Source of the DNA: Ignelater luminosus
Lineage: Eukaryota; Arthropoda; Insecta; Coleoptera; Elateridae
Assembly: GCA_011009095.1 (NCBI GenBank)
Contig: VTPC01000872.1
Location: forward strand, 38,770-102,769
DNA: 64,000 nt
Direction of reading: 5' to 3'
Shown here: positions 22,836 to 35,397 of the stretch, piece after piece
Layout: the number at the start of each line of letters is the position of its first letter
Position numbering within the stretch: position 1 is the first letter of the stretch
Translations under genes and position numbers: made by a program
The notes under the pieces: generated by a model
The model's database searches: none
What the model was told of the DNA's origin: nothing
Seen by the model: only the letters and a program-made list of their open reading frames with translations

Positions 22836-24279
22836 TTCCTTCATCAGACTTTGTAACAATTAGATTGGGATCATTTTTTTAGAAATACTTTAGTTTTTTG
22901 GAATAGATGATTGTAAAAACTACTGTAATGTTTTCCATTTGTTAAATAATTAGTTACAATGTTAGTTATTTGTGCTCTATAAAGATTTTTTTATTTTCGT
23001 TATTAAATTTTGAAATATCACTTAAGAATTTTAGTATAGAGATATCTTTTATTAATGGTTCTATTGCAACATTACAAAAAGAAATGTTAGACAATAAAAT
23101 CACTTTATACAAAATTAAAAGACAAAACATAAAATTTATAAAATTCCTTGCAAAAATTGTTTACAATACATTGGCTACACTTTTCAACACTTAACAAAAA
23201 GAATATGCAGTCATAAAAGTGATATTAGGTTGAATAAAAAAATCATGTGCCTGACAGAACATGCTATCAATACTTTCCATTATCCAAATTTCTCAAATAC
23301 CAAAAGTTTACATGGTGAAAATAAAGAACTTTTTACAATTTATTCATACATTCTTATTTCCAACGATACCTAAAATATAAATAAAACTGTTTACTAAATT
23401 TCACAAATGTTTTTTATAATGCAAAGTGGGATTCGGAACGTACATGAAATAAAAATAAATCTGCTCCTGATCAATTGCAAACTGTATATTCTCAACCTTT
23501 CATTACCCTAATCATACATCAATTTTATTTGTCATTATGCTACAAGGAAAAAAGGAAAAAAAATAAAAGAGGTAGGAATTTCACAAAAATGGATGAAAAA
23601 ATATGTTGCCTAAATCAACATATTTGCTGCAAGTTGGTGCTACATTTGTTTATAGTCATACCAGGTGACGAAGGTCATTAGGTAGGGAGTTCTAATTTGT
23701 TTATTTATGAAAGGATTTTTATAAAGTTTGGAATGCACATTACAGTTAATAAATTAAATACTAAGAAATTCAATTTTTTATATCTTAATCTACACGGTTA
23801 GAATGTTTTCCAAACTTTACAATTAATCAAGTATCTGTTGGAAAACCCAAGTTCAAATTAATATTTTTTTTGAGTACGTAACAACTATCTAAACTTTCAA
23901 AGGCTCATAATTTCATTTTTCAAAATAGCACCCCTTTGGGACAAATAGACCAATTGATAAAGAACTGATACCAAGTTAGGGTACATTACAAAAAAAAGTC
24001 TTAAAATAATTGTCAACAAAAAAGATCAAATTATCTGAAACAAAAGAATGAACAGCAAAACAAATGAAAATTGTATTAGATTCAGAATTTTAAGTGGAAT
24101 CCAAAGATATAAAAATGTACCGGATGTCCCATTTAAAATAAGAAAAAAACTGCAATCATTAACTATAATGTACATTTCAAATTTCACAGAAATTTGTTTG
24201 TATTCAAATGTACCCAAGACTTTGATAACGCAATATGTGAACTTTCTGTCATACAAATATTATTACTACAATCACACAG
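22836..24279. other. Intergenic, AT-rich
   Basis: No gene or clear mobile element was recognised. The last few hundred bases form the 3' flank of gene C. Confidence 0.4.
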
Positions 24280-25629
24280 TTACTTCTCTTCACTATGAAC
24301 ACGAAAGTGCCTATGTAAACTGCTTTTCTGTGAAAATTTGCGGTCACATATCTTACATTGGAACAGTTTATCGTCACTATGAACACGGACGTGCTTTCGT
24401 AGAGTTCGTATATTTGTAAATTTACGTTTACATATATCACACTGAAATGGTTTCTCGCCACTGTGCATACGCACATGATCTTGCAAAGTACTTCGCTGTG
24501 CAAATTTCCGTTCACATATGTTGCATCGAAATGGCTTATCGCCACTGTGAACACGAACATGATCCTGCAAGGCGTTTTTCTGTGCAAATTTGTGTTCACA
24601 TATATTACATTGAAACGGCTTATCGCCACTGTGAGTACGAACGTGAACTTGTAAATGTGCTTTTTGTGCAAATCTCCATTCACATATCTTACATTGAAAC
24701 GGTTTATCGCCACTATGAACACGATTGTGCCTTTGCAGTGTACTTCTATGTGTAAATTTACGATCACATATGTTGCACTGATACGGCTTATCCCCGCTGT
24801 GAATACGAACATGATCATGCAAATGGCTTTTCTGTGCGAACCTACGTTCACATATATTACATTGAAATGGTTTCTCGCCACTGTGAACACGAACATGAAC
24901 TCTTAAATCGCTTTTCTTTGCCCATTTGCGGTCACATATGTTACATTGAAACGGTTTTTCGCCACTGTGAACACGAGCATGGACTTTCAGATCGCTTTTC
25001 CTTGCACATTTGCGGTCACATATTTTACATTGGAACGGTTTATCGCCGCTATGACCACGCACATGCCTTTGTTGAGTGCTTTTATCTGTAAATTTACGTT
25101 CACATATGTTACACTGAAATGGTGTCTCGCCACTGTGAATACGAACATGACCTTCTAACGTGCTTTTCTTTACGAATTTGCGTTCACATACGTTACATTG
25201 AAACAGCTTGTCGCCACTGTGAATGCGAAGATGAACATTCAAATCGCTTTTCCGTGCGAAGCTGCGTTCGCATGCGTTACATTGAAAGGGTTTATCGCTA
25301 TTGTGAACAATGAGGTGCTTTCGCAGGGTCCCACTATCTGCAAATTTACGCTCGCATATATTACACTGGAATGGTGTCTCGCCACTGTGAAAACGAACAT
25401 GAATTTTCAAATTACTTTTGCGAGCGAAGCTGCGGTCACATACGTTGCATCGAAACGGTTTGTTATTGGTATGATTTCGCATATGTCCTTGCAAATTGTT
25501 TCTACATGTAGTTTGGGGGTTGTTTATGTTACAATCGAACGTGTTGTGTGCTTCTGGCTCCACTTTTGCGTCTGCTCCTTCTTGCATTATAATTGGAAGT
25601 TTAGTGGATATGAGTGTCTCTTGGAGCAT
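24280..25629 (-). CDS. Poly-C2H2 zinc-finger protein C (family I, 14 fingers)
   Basis: A 449-residue predicted nuclear DNA-binding protein. It starts MLQETLISTKLP, followed by an acidic leader and a displaced-cysteine pseudo-finger (CNINNPQTTC to HMRNH). Fourteen complete fingers then run to the SEEK stop. All 14 keep both cysteines and both histidines. Linkers are mostly SGDKP or SGEKP, with SGETP after fingers 1 and 4. The start is chosen at 25629 because D shares it exactly. An internal ATG (IIMQEG) corresponds to the start used by B and J. Fingers 1 to 6 pair one to one with D, 588 bp upstream on the same strand, so the two are a tandem duplicate. The homologous first exon seen in J is decayed here (ATG lost, stops present). 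Confidence 0.9.
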   Translation of the reverse strand: MLQETLISTKLPIIMQEGADAKVEPEAHNTFDCNINNPQTTCRNNLQGHMRNHTNNKPFRCNVCDRSFARKSNLKIHVRFHSGETPFQCNICERKFADSGTLRKHLIVHNSDKPFQCNACERSFARKSDLNVHLRIHSGDKLFQCNVCERKFVKKSTLEGHVRIHSGETPFQCNICERKFTDKSTQQRHVRGHSGDKPFQCKICDRKCARKSDLKVHARVHSGEKPFQCNICDRKWAKKSDLRVHVRVHSGEKPFQCNICERRFAQKSHLHDHVRIHSGDKPYQCNICDRKFTHRSTLQRHNRVHSGDKPFQCKICEWRFAQKAHLQVHVRTHSGDKPFQCNICEHKFAQKNALQDHVRVHSGDKPFRCNICERKFAQRSTLQDHVRMHSGEKPFQCDICKRKFTNIRTLRKHVRVHSDDKLFQCKICDRKFSQKSSLHRHFRVHSEEK

Positions 25630-26217
25630 CTTTTATGCATACAAGAAAATTATGTAGAGGTAGGCCCCATCAATGGTATACGTGGCGATATACCTATAAA
25701 AGTTACTAGATGACCTAAAATGTTCCAGTTTTATTTAGGTGAGGGGTAAATATGGTATTTTATATTACTCTTTACTGATTTCGTAATTTCTCTAAGTATG
25801 GATTTCACTCTTCTAGAAAGATTGCAAATAAATCATCTCACTTATACTACAAAACCATCAATAAATGAGTAAATTTAGCTCAATCTCTAGTAAATTGTAT
25901 TATCACATTATAGTTTCTTTTTAAACTAAATAAAACGCACCCGCAGAGCTCTAATAGCATTCAGAAAATAACATTACTCCGATTATCTTCGTGAATAAAT
26001 GCTCTAGCGTGCTTTGTATTTCTGAACGAAACCCGTTTGCAGGTTAAATACCCGCAAAGTTGCCAACCTCTAAAAGAAGAACTCTCCATAGAGTTACGAA
26101 AATCTCCCCATTTTTCCTCATGAACTCTCTCCATAAATAACAAATTTCTGAGTTTATAAGTTTAAGGTTATTCGCATACAGATTTGCAAGAAATTTGATT
26201 GTACAATGATACGGTTA
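25630..26217 (-). promoter_or_regulatory. C upstream region and C/D spacer
   Basis: 588 bp between the start of C and the stop of D. The first 250 bp align with the upstream modules of B, D and J, including the ACTTATACTACAAAACC block near 25842. It must contain the C promoter unless C is co-transcribed with D. No TATA box was confirmed. Confidence 0.45.
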
Positions 26218-27399
26218 TCACTTCTTTTCACCATGAACATGCAAATGCCTTTTTAAAATGCTTTTCCTTGAAAATTTTTGGTCACATAGGTTACATTGAA
26301 ACGGTCTTTCTCCACTATGTACACGGAGGTGCGTTTGTAAATAGGTTTTTCGTAAAAATCTGCGATCACATATTTTACATTGAAACGGTCTCTCGCCACT
26401 ATGTGCATTAATGTGCGTTTGCAAATTGCTCTTCTGTGAAAATTTCTGGTTACATATGTTGCATTTGAACGGTTTTTCGTCACTATGGACGCTAGCGTGC
26501 ATCTCTAAAGTGATTTTTTGTGAAAATCTATGGTGGCATATGCTACATTGGTACGGTTTCTCGCCACTATGAACACCAATGTGCGTTCGTAAACTGCTTT
26601 TCTGTGAAAACTTACGATCACATATGTTACACTTAGACGGTTTATTGCCACTATGAACACGGATGTGCTTTCTTACACCACTAACATCTGCAAATTTACG
26701 TTCACATATGTTACATTGAAACGGTTTTTCGCCACTGTGAACACGAGCATGAACTTTCAGATCGCTTTTCCTTGCATATTTGCGGTCACATACCGTACAT
26801 TGGAACGGTTTATCGCCGCTATGACCACGCACATGCCTTTGTTGAGTGCTTTTATCTGTAAATTTACGTTCACATATGTTACACTGAAATGGTGTCTCAC
26901 CACTGTGAATACGAACATGACCTTTCAACGTACTTTTCTTTACGAATTTGCGTTCACATACGTTACATTGAAACAGCTTGTCGCCACTGTGAATGCGAAA
27001 ATGAACATTCAAATCGCTTTTCCGTGCGAAGCTGCGTTGGCATACTTTACACTGAAAGGGTTTATCGCTATTATGGACAATGAAGTGCTTTCGCAAGGTC
27101 CCACTATCTGTAAATCTACACTCGCATATATTACACTGAAATGGTAGCTGGCCACTGTGACAACGAACATGAATTTTCAAATTACTCTTGCGAGCAAAGC
27201 TGCGCTCACATATATTGCATCGAAACGGTTTGTTAATGGTATGGCTTCGCACATGTCCTTGCAAATTGTTTCTACATGTAGTTTGGGGGTTGTTTATGTT
27301 ACAATCGAACGTGTTGTGTGCTTCTCGCTCTACTTTTGTGTCTGGTCCTTCTTGCTTTATAATTGGAAGTTTAGTAGATATGGATGTCTCTTGGAGCAT
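26218..27399 (-). CDS. Poly-C2H2 zinc-finger protein D (family I, 12 fingers)
   Basis: A 393-residue tandem duplicate of C. The leader (MLQETSISTKLP) and fingers 1 to 6 match C closely, with the same residues at helix positions -1, 2, 3 and 6 in all six. From finger 7 the two genes differ: D has six fingers, several of SQKSSLRT or SRKSILKR type, against eight in C. The internal ATG of C is AAG here (IIKQEG), so only the first ATG can serve. Finger 8 begins SKC in place of FQC. Linkers include the unusual SGQLP after finger 1. Predicted nuclear DNA-binding protein, with a DNA target likely half shared with C. Confidence 0.9.
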   Translation of the reverse strand: MLQETSISTKLPIIKQEGPDTKVEREAHNTFDCNINNPQTTCRNNLQGHVRSHTINKPFRCNICERSFARKSNLKIHVRCHSGQLPFQCNICECRFTDSGTLRKHFIVHNSDKPFQCKVCQRSFARKSDLNVHFRIHSGDKLFQCNVCERKFVKKSTLKGHVRIHSGETPFQCNICERKFTDKSTQQRHVRGHSGDKPFQCTVCDRKYARKSDLKVHARVHSGEKPFQCNICERKFADVSGVRKHIRVHSGNKPSKCNICDRKFSQKSSLRTHIGVHSGEKPYQCSICHHRFSQKITLEMHASVHSDEKPFKCNICNQKFSQKSNLQTHINAHSGERPFQCKICDRRFLRKTYLQTHLRVHSGERPFQCNLCDQKFSRKSILKRHLHVHGEKK

Positions 27400-27711
27400 C
27401 TTTTACGCATACAAAAAAGAAAATTAACTAGAAGTGGGCCCCATCAGTGGTATACGTGACCAGACATAACAGTTACTAGATGGTCTAAAATATTCCAGTT
27501 TCATTTTAGGTCAGAGGTAAATATGGTGTTTCATATTACTCTTCACTGATTTCAACTTTAAGTATGGATCTCACTGTTCTAGAATGCTTGCAAATAAATC
27601 ACCTCACTTATACTACAAAACCATCACAAAATGTGTAAATTCACCTCCATCTCTAGTAAATTTTACTATCAGACCATCACACTATGGTTTCGTTTAGAAA
27701 TTACGCTCTAG
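27400..27711 (-). promoter_or_regulatory. Upstream module of gene D
   Basis: Aligns with the modules upstream of B, C and J. The exon 1 start region reads GAGATCCATAC, so the ATG found in J is lost. It is bounded at 27712 by a TIR element insertion, which limits or replaces the more distal promoter. Confidence 0.45.
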
Positions 27712-28832
27712 ACGAACGGCTAATTACAGCATGGGCACTTTTTAACCCCCTTGAGTATATGCAACTCTATGTACACTTCAGCTTTGTGTGAAGTTAACCT
27801 GTCATCCCTGCTACTAACATTATAGGTATAATCAGCGTATAACATAGTACGCTGGTATAATCCGTTGTGTAATACTATAATGTAGTACATCATGCTGTTA
27901 TTACACGTGATCGTGGGTTTTTTTTGTTTTCCCTGATTTTACGTTTGACTTTGATCATATATATTATTTATAGTTTATTTTGTGGAAATAAAGATGTGTG
28001 TAAACTGTCTTATATTATTGTCTTTTATTATTTTTTTTATCATCACTAATACGATTACATATGCTATAAAACTACGTGTCCTCTTGGTGAAATCTACCCA
28101 AATCCAATTACATTTAAGCAAGAGAACATGTAAAGTATAGAACAATAAATTAATTTAATTGATTAATGAAAGCTAAAACTGCAGATTATTAGGGAGGTAT
28201 GTTATGAAGTTAAAGAATAATTTTTATTCATTTTATAATAATAAATGGTTTAACTATTATTGCTTAAAAGAATCTAAATTTAGTTTTTGTATTCAGACAA
28301 ATGGAATTGTAAAACTTGACTGCATTATATCTAAAACTTCTTTGAAATAAGGTAGTTAGGTGATAGGAAATTGTAAGGATGCGCCTATATGCTATTCAAC
28401 GAATGAACTTGTGCACTAGGCATTAATTCAGAATTAAGAGATGTAGAAAAAGATTTAAATGTACTATTAAGAGATTATATGAATTATCCTAACTGATAGT
28501 TCCAACGATTTTCCATGTTTAGCCAAACAAGTTCATTAATTTTTTGTGAAAGTGTGATACTAACAATTTAAATTGCATATAAACCAACAGCACCAATTTT
28601 GTACGTTTTGAATACAATACTTGTCACTAGCAATAAGACGTAATAAACAATTTTTTTAATTTTTTATTTAATGTAAAAAAACTAATTTAAGAATGGTTTT
28701 AATACGAGTAAATTACATGGACATTGCATTTTTAGAATTTAAAATATTTATAAGTAGGTAAATATCGCAGATATTGTAGTTCGGTATATAAAGGAACGCG
28801 ATGCATTCTGCAACTACTGCATGCTGAGTTGC

Positions 28833-28880
<48 letters not shown>

Positions 28881-28916
28881 GGTTAAAAAGTGCCGCTGCT
28901 GTAAATAGCCGTTCGT
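27712..28916. mobile_element. TIR element copy 2, 1205 bp
   Basis: Closely similar along its length to 10063-11245, with the same ACGAACGGCTAATTACAGCA ends. Unlike copy 1 it has no clear 8-bp target-site duplication (CGCTCTAG against GTAGCGAC). It carries an (AT)n run near its right end that copy 1 lacks. Confidence 0.75.
28833..28877. repeat. (AT)n microsatellite
   Basis: Nearly pure AT dinucleotide run of about 45 bp inside the TIR element. Confidence 0.9.
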
Positions 28917-29004
28917 GTAGCGACGGTAGCGACCAAAGATACTCGAACATAAATGTGATCGGAATACGTTGACAGGTGTTTTATCCTGCGTTCGGTAAGG
29001 ACCT

Positions 29005-29112
29005 CTGACAGCTGTGTTTGCTCGAAATCGTCTCTTGTTCTTGTCACTCAAATCTGAATTTTTATTTGAGTGACAAGAACAAGAGACGATCTCGAGTAAA
29101 AATAGCTGTCAG
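29005..29112. repeat. Near-perfect hairpin
   Basis: 27 bp at 29027-29053 are perfectly complementary to 29064-29090, with a 10-nt loop. Imperfect pairing extends both arms out to CTGACAG and CTGTCAG. Confidence 0.9.
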
Positions 29113-31664
29113 ATGTACAATTTTTTGCATATATAATGACGATGCGAGTAGGGGTATTTTAAAAGAAAATAGGCAACACGTCTAGCAGACGTAGACCTTG
29201 TATAGAGACTACTTAGTCAGTTTGCAAACTACAACTGCAAATAGGTAAAAGCTAGAGACTTTCTTTTGGTATAAAGATTTCAAGTTCAAATCCCTTCAGA
29301 GGTACTATTTTTTTTATTTCAAATATGTAATAAATTGTTTAAAAATTCCAAAAATAAACTGAATTTTTATTTATATGCAAAAGCATAAAAATATGAAGTA
29401 AAAGAATTGAATGAAAATAAAGAGAAAAAATACTAGTAGTACCAGACTTTTGTTTATAGTTAATAAATGCCACTTCATTTTTCTATGTATTTAGATTATT
29501 TCGAAAGAGCATGTTTAAAGCACACATATTTATTGATTTTTATTCGACTTGGTCAGGTGTGAATTTTTAACAGATAAGGATGTGTTTGTAGGAGGAAACA
29601 AAGTAAAGCAAAAGATTACGGAAAATTTAAATTATCGTTGAGTCATAATACAAAATAAACACAAAAGATTGCGTTTTCTTTTCTTAAATCTGCGTGTATC
29701 AGCATTGTTGATTTAAATTCAAGTTTGATTTAATATAGTAATTTGCTTATATTATTAATTAATTAAAATTAGGATTTAAATTAAGTTAGGTAATGACATT
29801 AAACTAATCTTTAAAACTGAGCAATCGTCAGCGTTAAGAGTTCCTTAATATGTTACATACATTGTTACAACTTATAAAACAATAAAAATAAAATTATTTG
29901 GCCATTTACAATATATTCTTTCCGATAGTGAAATAAAGAAAATTGCTAACAACCCTATTGTAAGAGAAGGTAAACCTTTCATCAGATGTTGCATTTCTCT
30001 TTGTTACAGAAATTTTTTATTCCCTACCGTAGAAAACGTTATTTTAATGTTTCAAAAAGTTGTAGTGAGAACCATTACTATATTCCAACTCATTATTCCC
30101 TCAAAGAATTTACATATATGTAGTTGTTACACGTTATGTCTCTGTCTAAAGCAGCCAAAGGCTATAGTATATCCCTTACTTTGCAGAAAATAAATTATAA
30201 TAAATACAGATCTTTTCAGAAAATATAAACTTGCTTATTGGTACTGAAAAATAGAGCCGGAAATAGGTAGGTGCAACAAGTGCAGACAGCCCTAAAGATC
30301 ATACCGCTCTTAGAAACTACCACTTTTTTTGGTCTAATTTAATATATTTCATGATTGATAGATCGTAAACGCTTGAAAGAAATATGTTACAGCTCTGTAT
30401 AATATAGAATATCCTGCTCCAACTGTACTAGCTATAATTTATAAAAGAACAGTGTAGATAAAAAGAAAAAAATTAACAGAAATTAGAAATATCTGAATTT
30501 AGTTTTAAATTTTATCATAAAACTTTAATTTTTAAAACTAAATCTGATGTGTACGTCGAGAACATTTTAACATAGATAAGCACCTGGTTTTGCGACACCA
30601 CACGTGCAACTCGTCTGTTTTGTCTATTGTACAGTGGAATATTTTAAAAACTATAGTAACAATCTAGTCTTTGCGGGAAATCGTGATAATGCGGACGTTT
30701 AAATTACCGAAATGCTAAATTATTCGTGGTACATCTTAATTTTAATATTTGTGTTTGTGTTCATAAATAATTACTATAACTTCATTAACAAAAATACGTG
30801 AAAAATCATACAGAAGCAGAAATATAAACTAACTATTGTACTCGTCGCGTCGATGTCAATTTTAATAAAAAATGTGCGTATTAAAGAAAAGGATTTACAA
30901 ATCACTTGGATCATCTACAAGGTAAGTGCATCTGGCCAGTTTTTTCTAGTTATTCTAGTATCTGATGAGATACCCCATGTCTACCTTCAATATAGACCAC
31001 CACTTGCAGTAATTAATTAACTAATACCTCTTTGACTTTTAAATAATAAAATCTGAATAATGCAATTTTATCATTTCTAAAAATTGAAGAACTAATGATA
31101 ACGAGATTATGTATACATTGATAATGATAAGATTTAGGAATCTACCTAAAAATTTCAATATCGAAAGATTTTATTCATATATAGTATTACAATAGGTCGG
31201 TTTACTTGGAAATAATTTGGGTGAAATCTGATCAGGAAATCCATTCTTTCAAATCAATAACCTTTTGACCACCTTTACATAAAGTAACACGCATTGTTCG
31301 ACCGAAATTACTATAGGTAATTATTTGGATTGAAATATTGCGATAAAAGTTTAAAAAACCCCCTAACCGAAAATTTAAGATTCTTTTAAAACAATCCCGT
31401 AATAGGGTTTGCCTGAAAAAAATTATTATAACTGTTTTGTGTTGCAATGTAAAGTTTATAACCTCAAATTAATCATTCAACAAAAAAAAAACTTTTTATT
31501 ACTGTAACATGTCTAAAAACAACGTTGAGAATCGTAAAATATTCAAATATTGTCAAGTGACCGACGGAACGCTGTGATTGGCGGAGAGCCTCTGTGATGT
31601 CATTACGCATGTTGGCGATCGAGAGTTTTAATTTGGTTTTATAACCAATTAGACTCCTTTAGAG
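29113..31664. other. Gene-poor, AT-rich
   Basis: No gene recognised on either strand. Confidence 0.4.
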
Positions 31665-31850
31665 GTGGCAACGAATTCTGACGGGTTCGTGAAGGAACAA
31701 TCGGACAATCTGCCGAAAGTGCACGTGTTAATGATGGGTGACTTTCTCGCAAACAGTGATTTTTTTAATGCAGCTGAAATAAGTGGTGTGAAAGCACTGC
31801 ATATTGGATCGTGTGACCTCTTTCTGTCCGGCTGGCAATTGAAAAAATAG
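31665..31850 (+). pseudogene. Coding fragment resembling SWIM/YqaJ-type insect proteins
   Basis: The frame reads DNLPKVHVLMMGDF, then NAAEISGVKAL, and then loses sense. From memory this resembles the N-terminal segment of uncharacterised arthropod proteins with a SWIM zinc finger and a YqaJ-like nuclease domain, often found as repeated copies. There is no ATG at its start and nothing of the downstream domains. Identification is tentative. Confidence 0.3.
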
Positions 31851-33889
31851 CGAAGCTCTCCCTTTTTTAATCGAATTTTTGCAGTAGGGTCTAGCTCGAC
31901 TAGCATATAATTTTCTAAATCTGCTTCTAACTGTAATAAAACAGTTACCAATTTTAACAATTTATAAAAAAAATGTAATGTATAATTCTATAACTCCAAC
32001 AGCTCAGGTGTCTTAAAAGCGATTTATAAAATAATGTTTCAAATAACTGAATTTATTACTTTAGTAATTAAGCTTTTTCCAATTTTCAAATACTTCTTTA
32101 AAATATTTATATTTCAATTAAAAATAATCACAGGATTTGATAAGATTTGTAAAAAGAATTCTAAAACATCCTGAATCGCTTTGAGTACATAGTAAATAAG
32201 GAAGTTGTACCGGTTATCGACATTTTCAAAAATAAATTTAATATACCTATATACAGTGTGTCCCCGAATTGACTTCACTGTACGTATAATTGATCAAACA
32301 TTTTTGAATCTTGTTTTGATGTTTTGGGATACTGCCCAGCTTGGCCTGAAAAAAATCTCAAGTACATTTTAAAATCTAAGGTAGTCACGACAATTGAGAA
32401 TAGACCATTTTATGTTGGAGCAAAGTGCCATTTCGGTCAATGATACGGCAAAATGTTATTAAGGAAAGTTGTTCCGAGTATGAAATTATGACTATATGCA
32501 AAGTTTCACAAATATCGGATCACTTTGACTAAATCAGTATTTGATTTGTATTCTTGCATTGTAACTACAGAAAAAAAAAGTATTGTGTATAAGTTGTCAG
32601 AAAAAATTAATGTAGGTTTCTAATAAAGTATTGTAAGTATTCAAAAAAAAAGAAAATACACAACAATTACTCAATATGAATTTTTCAAAGTCCTCGATGC
32701 TGAAAGTTACGTTACTCCGGTTCTACACATACTTGCCTGTAACACATCCATCAGCACTTTTTAAGCAAGAGAAATTGAAACCATCCAGTAACTTGTTTTT
32801 AGTGCTAACCAAAAGCCCGCTAGTTAATGAAAAGAGTACAGGCGTCCTACTATCAGTTTTAACATTAAAAATAGAAAACACACTGAAGCGTGTCTGTCTG
32901 TATGTATATCAATTATTATTGATTAGAAAAATGTTTTATTATTGTACTTTGGTTAATTTGTTCAACAAATCTCAGATTTGTTCCAATATTCGTTTAGTCA
33001 AACAACGTGCATCCAACATGTCCAACTGAAATTAATCAGATCTAATAATCTTCAATTACAAATTGTGTATATTTTGAAAAAATACAACAAACCATTTGTA
33101 CTTATATCTAAAACTATTATTTATTCCTAATTGTGGACATGGTAATAAGTCGTAATTTACTACATGTTCTCTCAGTCTGTATAAACATATGTCTAATTCT
33201 AGAAAATAGAAATTTCGTGAAATATAAAAACTTCTTCCACTATAGTTGCTAAAAATATAATCAATCTTCTTTTCTCTTGTAATTCCAAGAGCATCTAAGG
33301 GTGATCATACCAATCAGATAGTTTATTGTAAAAGACGGATAGTTTATAATGAGAATTCTATTTTTCACAGCAATTATAACATCTACAGACGGTCTCTGAT
33401 AAATATCAGATATCTTTTAAACTTGAGGTAAAAATGAAAAATATTCAGTTACAAGTTTGTTTCTAAAAAATATCTTAGACTTTGATAATATCACAGTAAT
33501 ATCATTTGAAGGATTAAACTGTCCTGAATTACTAATTTTCATTTATTTTCATATTTTCAGGAAATTATCACTTAAATTGTTTAATTATTCTTTATTATAT
33601 TATAAGAAACAATTCTAAACGTTGAATTGCTGATAACTCCATTGAATAAGGTCTGCTTGTTTGATAATTATTATTTAGAGCGTCTCTTTATTTTGCTTCT
33701 CGGCATTTTAAACTTTGTTAAAGTTCCTTTTATGTTTGTATAGTTGAAACGTAATTATAGAGACAATTGTCTGCGCGTTTCAAAAATATTAAGATAAGAT
33801 CAATAGGTGTATGGTGTAATCGAGAGAAAATAATACAGTTATTACATCTATTATTATTTATTATTATTGCATATAAGCTAATTAACATT
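31851..33889. other. Gene-poor, AT-rich
   Basis: No gene recognised. A CAGTGTGTCC motif near 32256 resembles the end of the 4759-5668 element, but no partner end was found. Confidence 0.35.
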
Positions 33890-35015
33890 CCTAACTCAAA
33901 TTCAATATTGAACTGCCCAACCTTTTGGCACCAAGACTGCCCTCTGGATTTTCCACTGGTTGCTATCGCCTACACAAAAACAAAATAAATTAGAATAGTG
34001 CGTTGTTTAACTTAGTAAGAAAGTAAAAAAGAAGAATTAAGAAAGTTTGAAGGTGGATACAAATATTAATACTCTATGAAGGTGTCGATCATTTAAAATA
34101 AGAATAATTCTACTCAATGAGATTTGTAACGCGTACAATAGAGTGCATGGGAGACATAAAAGAAGTAAATCAACAAAATAATATTGCCGAATTCAATTCG
34201 CTATTATTAACTCCAAGAAAAGAAGAATCAAAATATAATTTGGTAAGTTAGAACGAATTACCTATGCATTTGAGAAGAACTAATTTAATGAAATCTGATT
34301 TCTGTACATGCATATGAAAAGTCTCCAAACATTGCAAATTATGAGGAATGTTAAAAGCTACAACTTTACCATGTTTAATTATTATAGACATGATTTATGT
34401 CTACAAAAAACTCTCCAACTGTATAAACTTTTTTTTGCTTTGTTCCCTTATATAACGCTAATAGAATTTTGATTTAGAATAATTAGAAAATACTTTTGAG
34501 GTTATTAAAGGATATAACGCGGTATAAGATAAATTAAAATGTGTAATTGATAAATAGTGATTATTTGATAAATTAAAGGCACACGAAAAACCCCTTTGTA
34601 TATTTCAACTCAGACACTATAAAAAAATCAAATGAAACAGAACCAAACAATAATTTCTAATGAGAAACATCTCATCATCTTTCGAACATAAAATATTGAG
34701 ATAGAGGTCCTATTTTGTAGGCCACAGACTATTCATTATTTTTTGGTAAGATTTTTAGGAACTTGTTGAAGATAACAGTTTGGGTAGATGTACATAAAAA
34801 ATCAATCATTAAACTAGTTGCACTCAAGAATATATTTTGCATAAGAAGCCGATTACTCAGAAAAAGCTTAATGAAACTTTGTGAAGTCAAATTACAAAAA
34901 TGAATTTATGATTAGTACACTCAATCAACAAGAAGTATAAATACTTTTAAGTAAGACAATAAGTAAAACGTTATCTATCTAGGTATTACAAATTTGAAAT
35001 CAAATTAATTTACCG

Positions 35016-35387
35016 CTATGGTAGCTGATAGCGCTGCATCCACTTATTTGGACAACAGGAATCGCTGTGGCCGTACCTCAAGCACACTCTGCACATGGTA
35101 TCCTTTATTCTTGTACAGTTATTACACTGTGTGCTGTACCGGAATTTTAAATTACTACCACACTGAAATTTAAAAATACAAACACTTATTAATTATTGCC
35201 CTCCTTATTCGTGATTCTTCTTAATACTTACCCTAATGCATACTTTTTGCGGGCATCTTGCTTCATTATGCCCCGTTCTTCCACAATTTACGCAGCTTGC
35301 CGGCTTCGATATTTGTGGACAATTTTTTCCGTCGTGGCCAAATTCGAAGCAGCGGCGACACTGCAGACCTTTGGGTAAATTGGGCAT
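35016..35387 (-). CDS. Zinc-knuckle protein of ZCCHC7/Air type, 100 residues
   Basis: Two coding exons, 35387-35232 and 35162-35016, are separated by a 69-bp phase-0 intron (AGG then GTAAGT, acceptor ATTTCAG). An upstream non-coding exon ends at 35552 (AAG then GTGAGT) and splices to 35397 (TTTTGCAG). The spliced product is 100 residues with knuckles CRRCFEFGHDGKNC and CVNCGRTGHNEARC, a CIRC/CNNC pair, and CRVCLRYGHSDSCC, ending CPNKWMQRYQLP. This order and the final CP-x-x-W block match the central part of ZCCHC7, the metazoan counterpart of yeast Air1/2 in the TRAMP RNA-surveillance complex, where knuckles bind RNA and the polymerase. Only the knuckle array is present, so it may be a partial paralog. 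All splice signals, the start and the frame are intact. Confidence 0.7.
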
Positions 35388-35397
35388 CTTGAATTTT

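Noticed and set aside
24249-24896. Long open frames on both strands over the finger arrays, for example 215 codons here and 216 codons at 42987-43637
   Set aside because: Repetitive finger DNA keeps other frames open by chance. They lack cysteine-histidine spacing.
29210-29310. tRNA-like B box (GTTCAAATCCC) followed by a T run
   Set aside because: No matching acceptor stem or convincing A box could be paired, so no tRNA or SINE is called.
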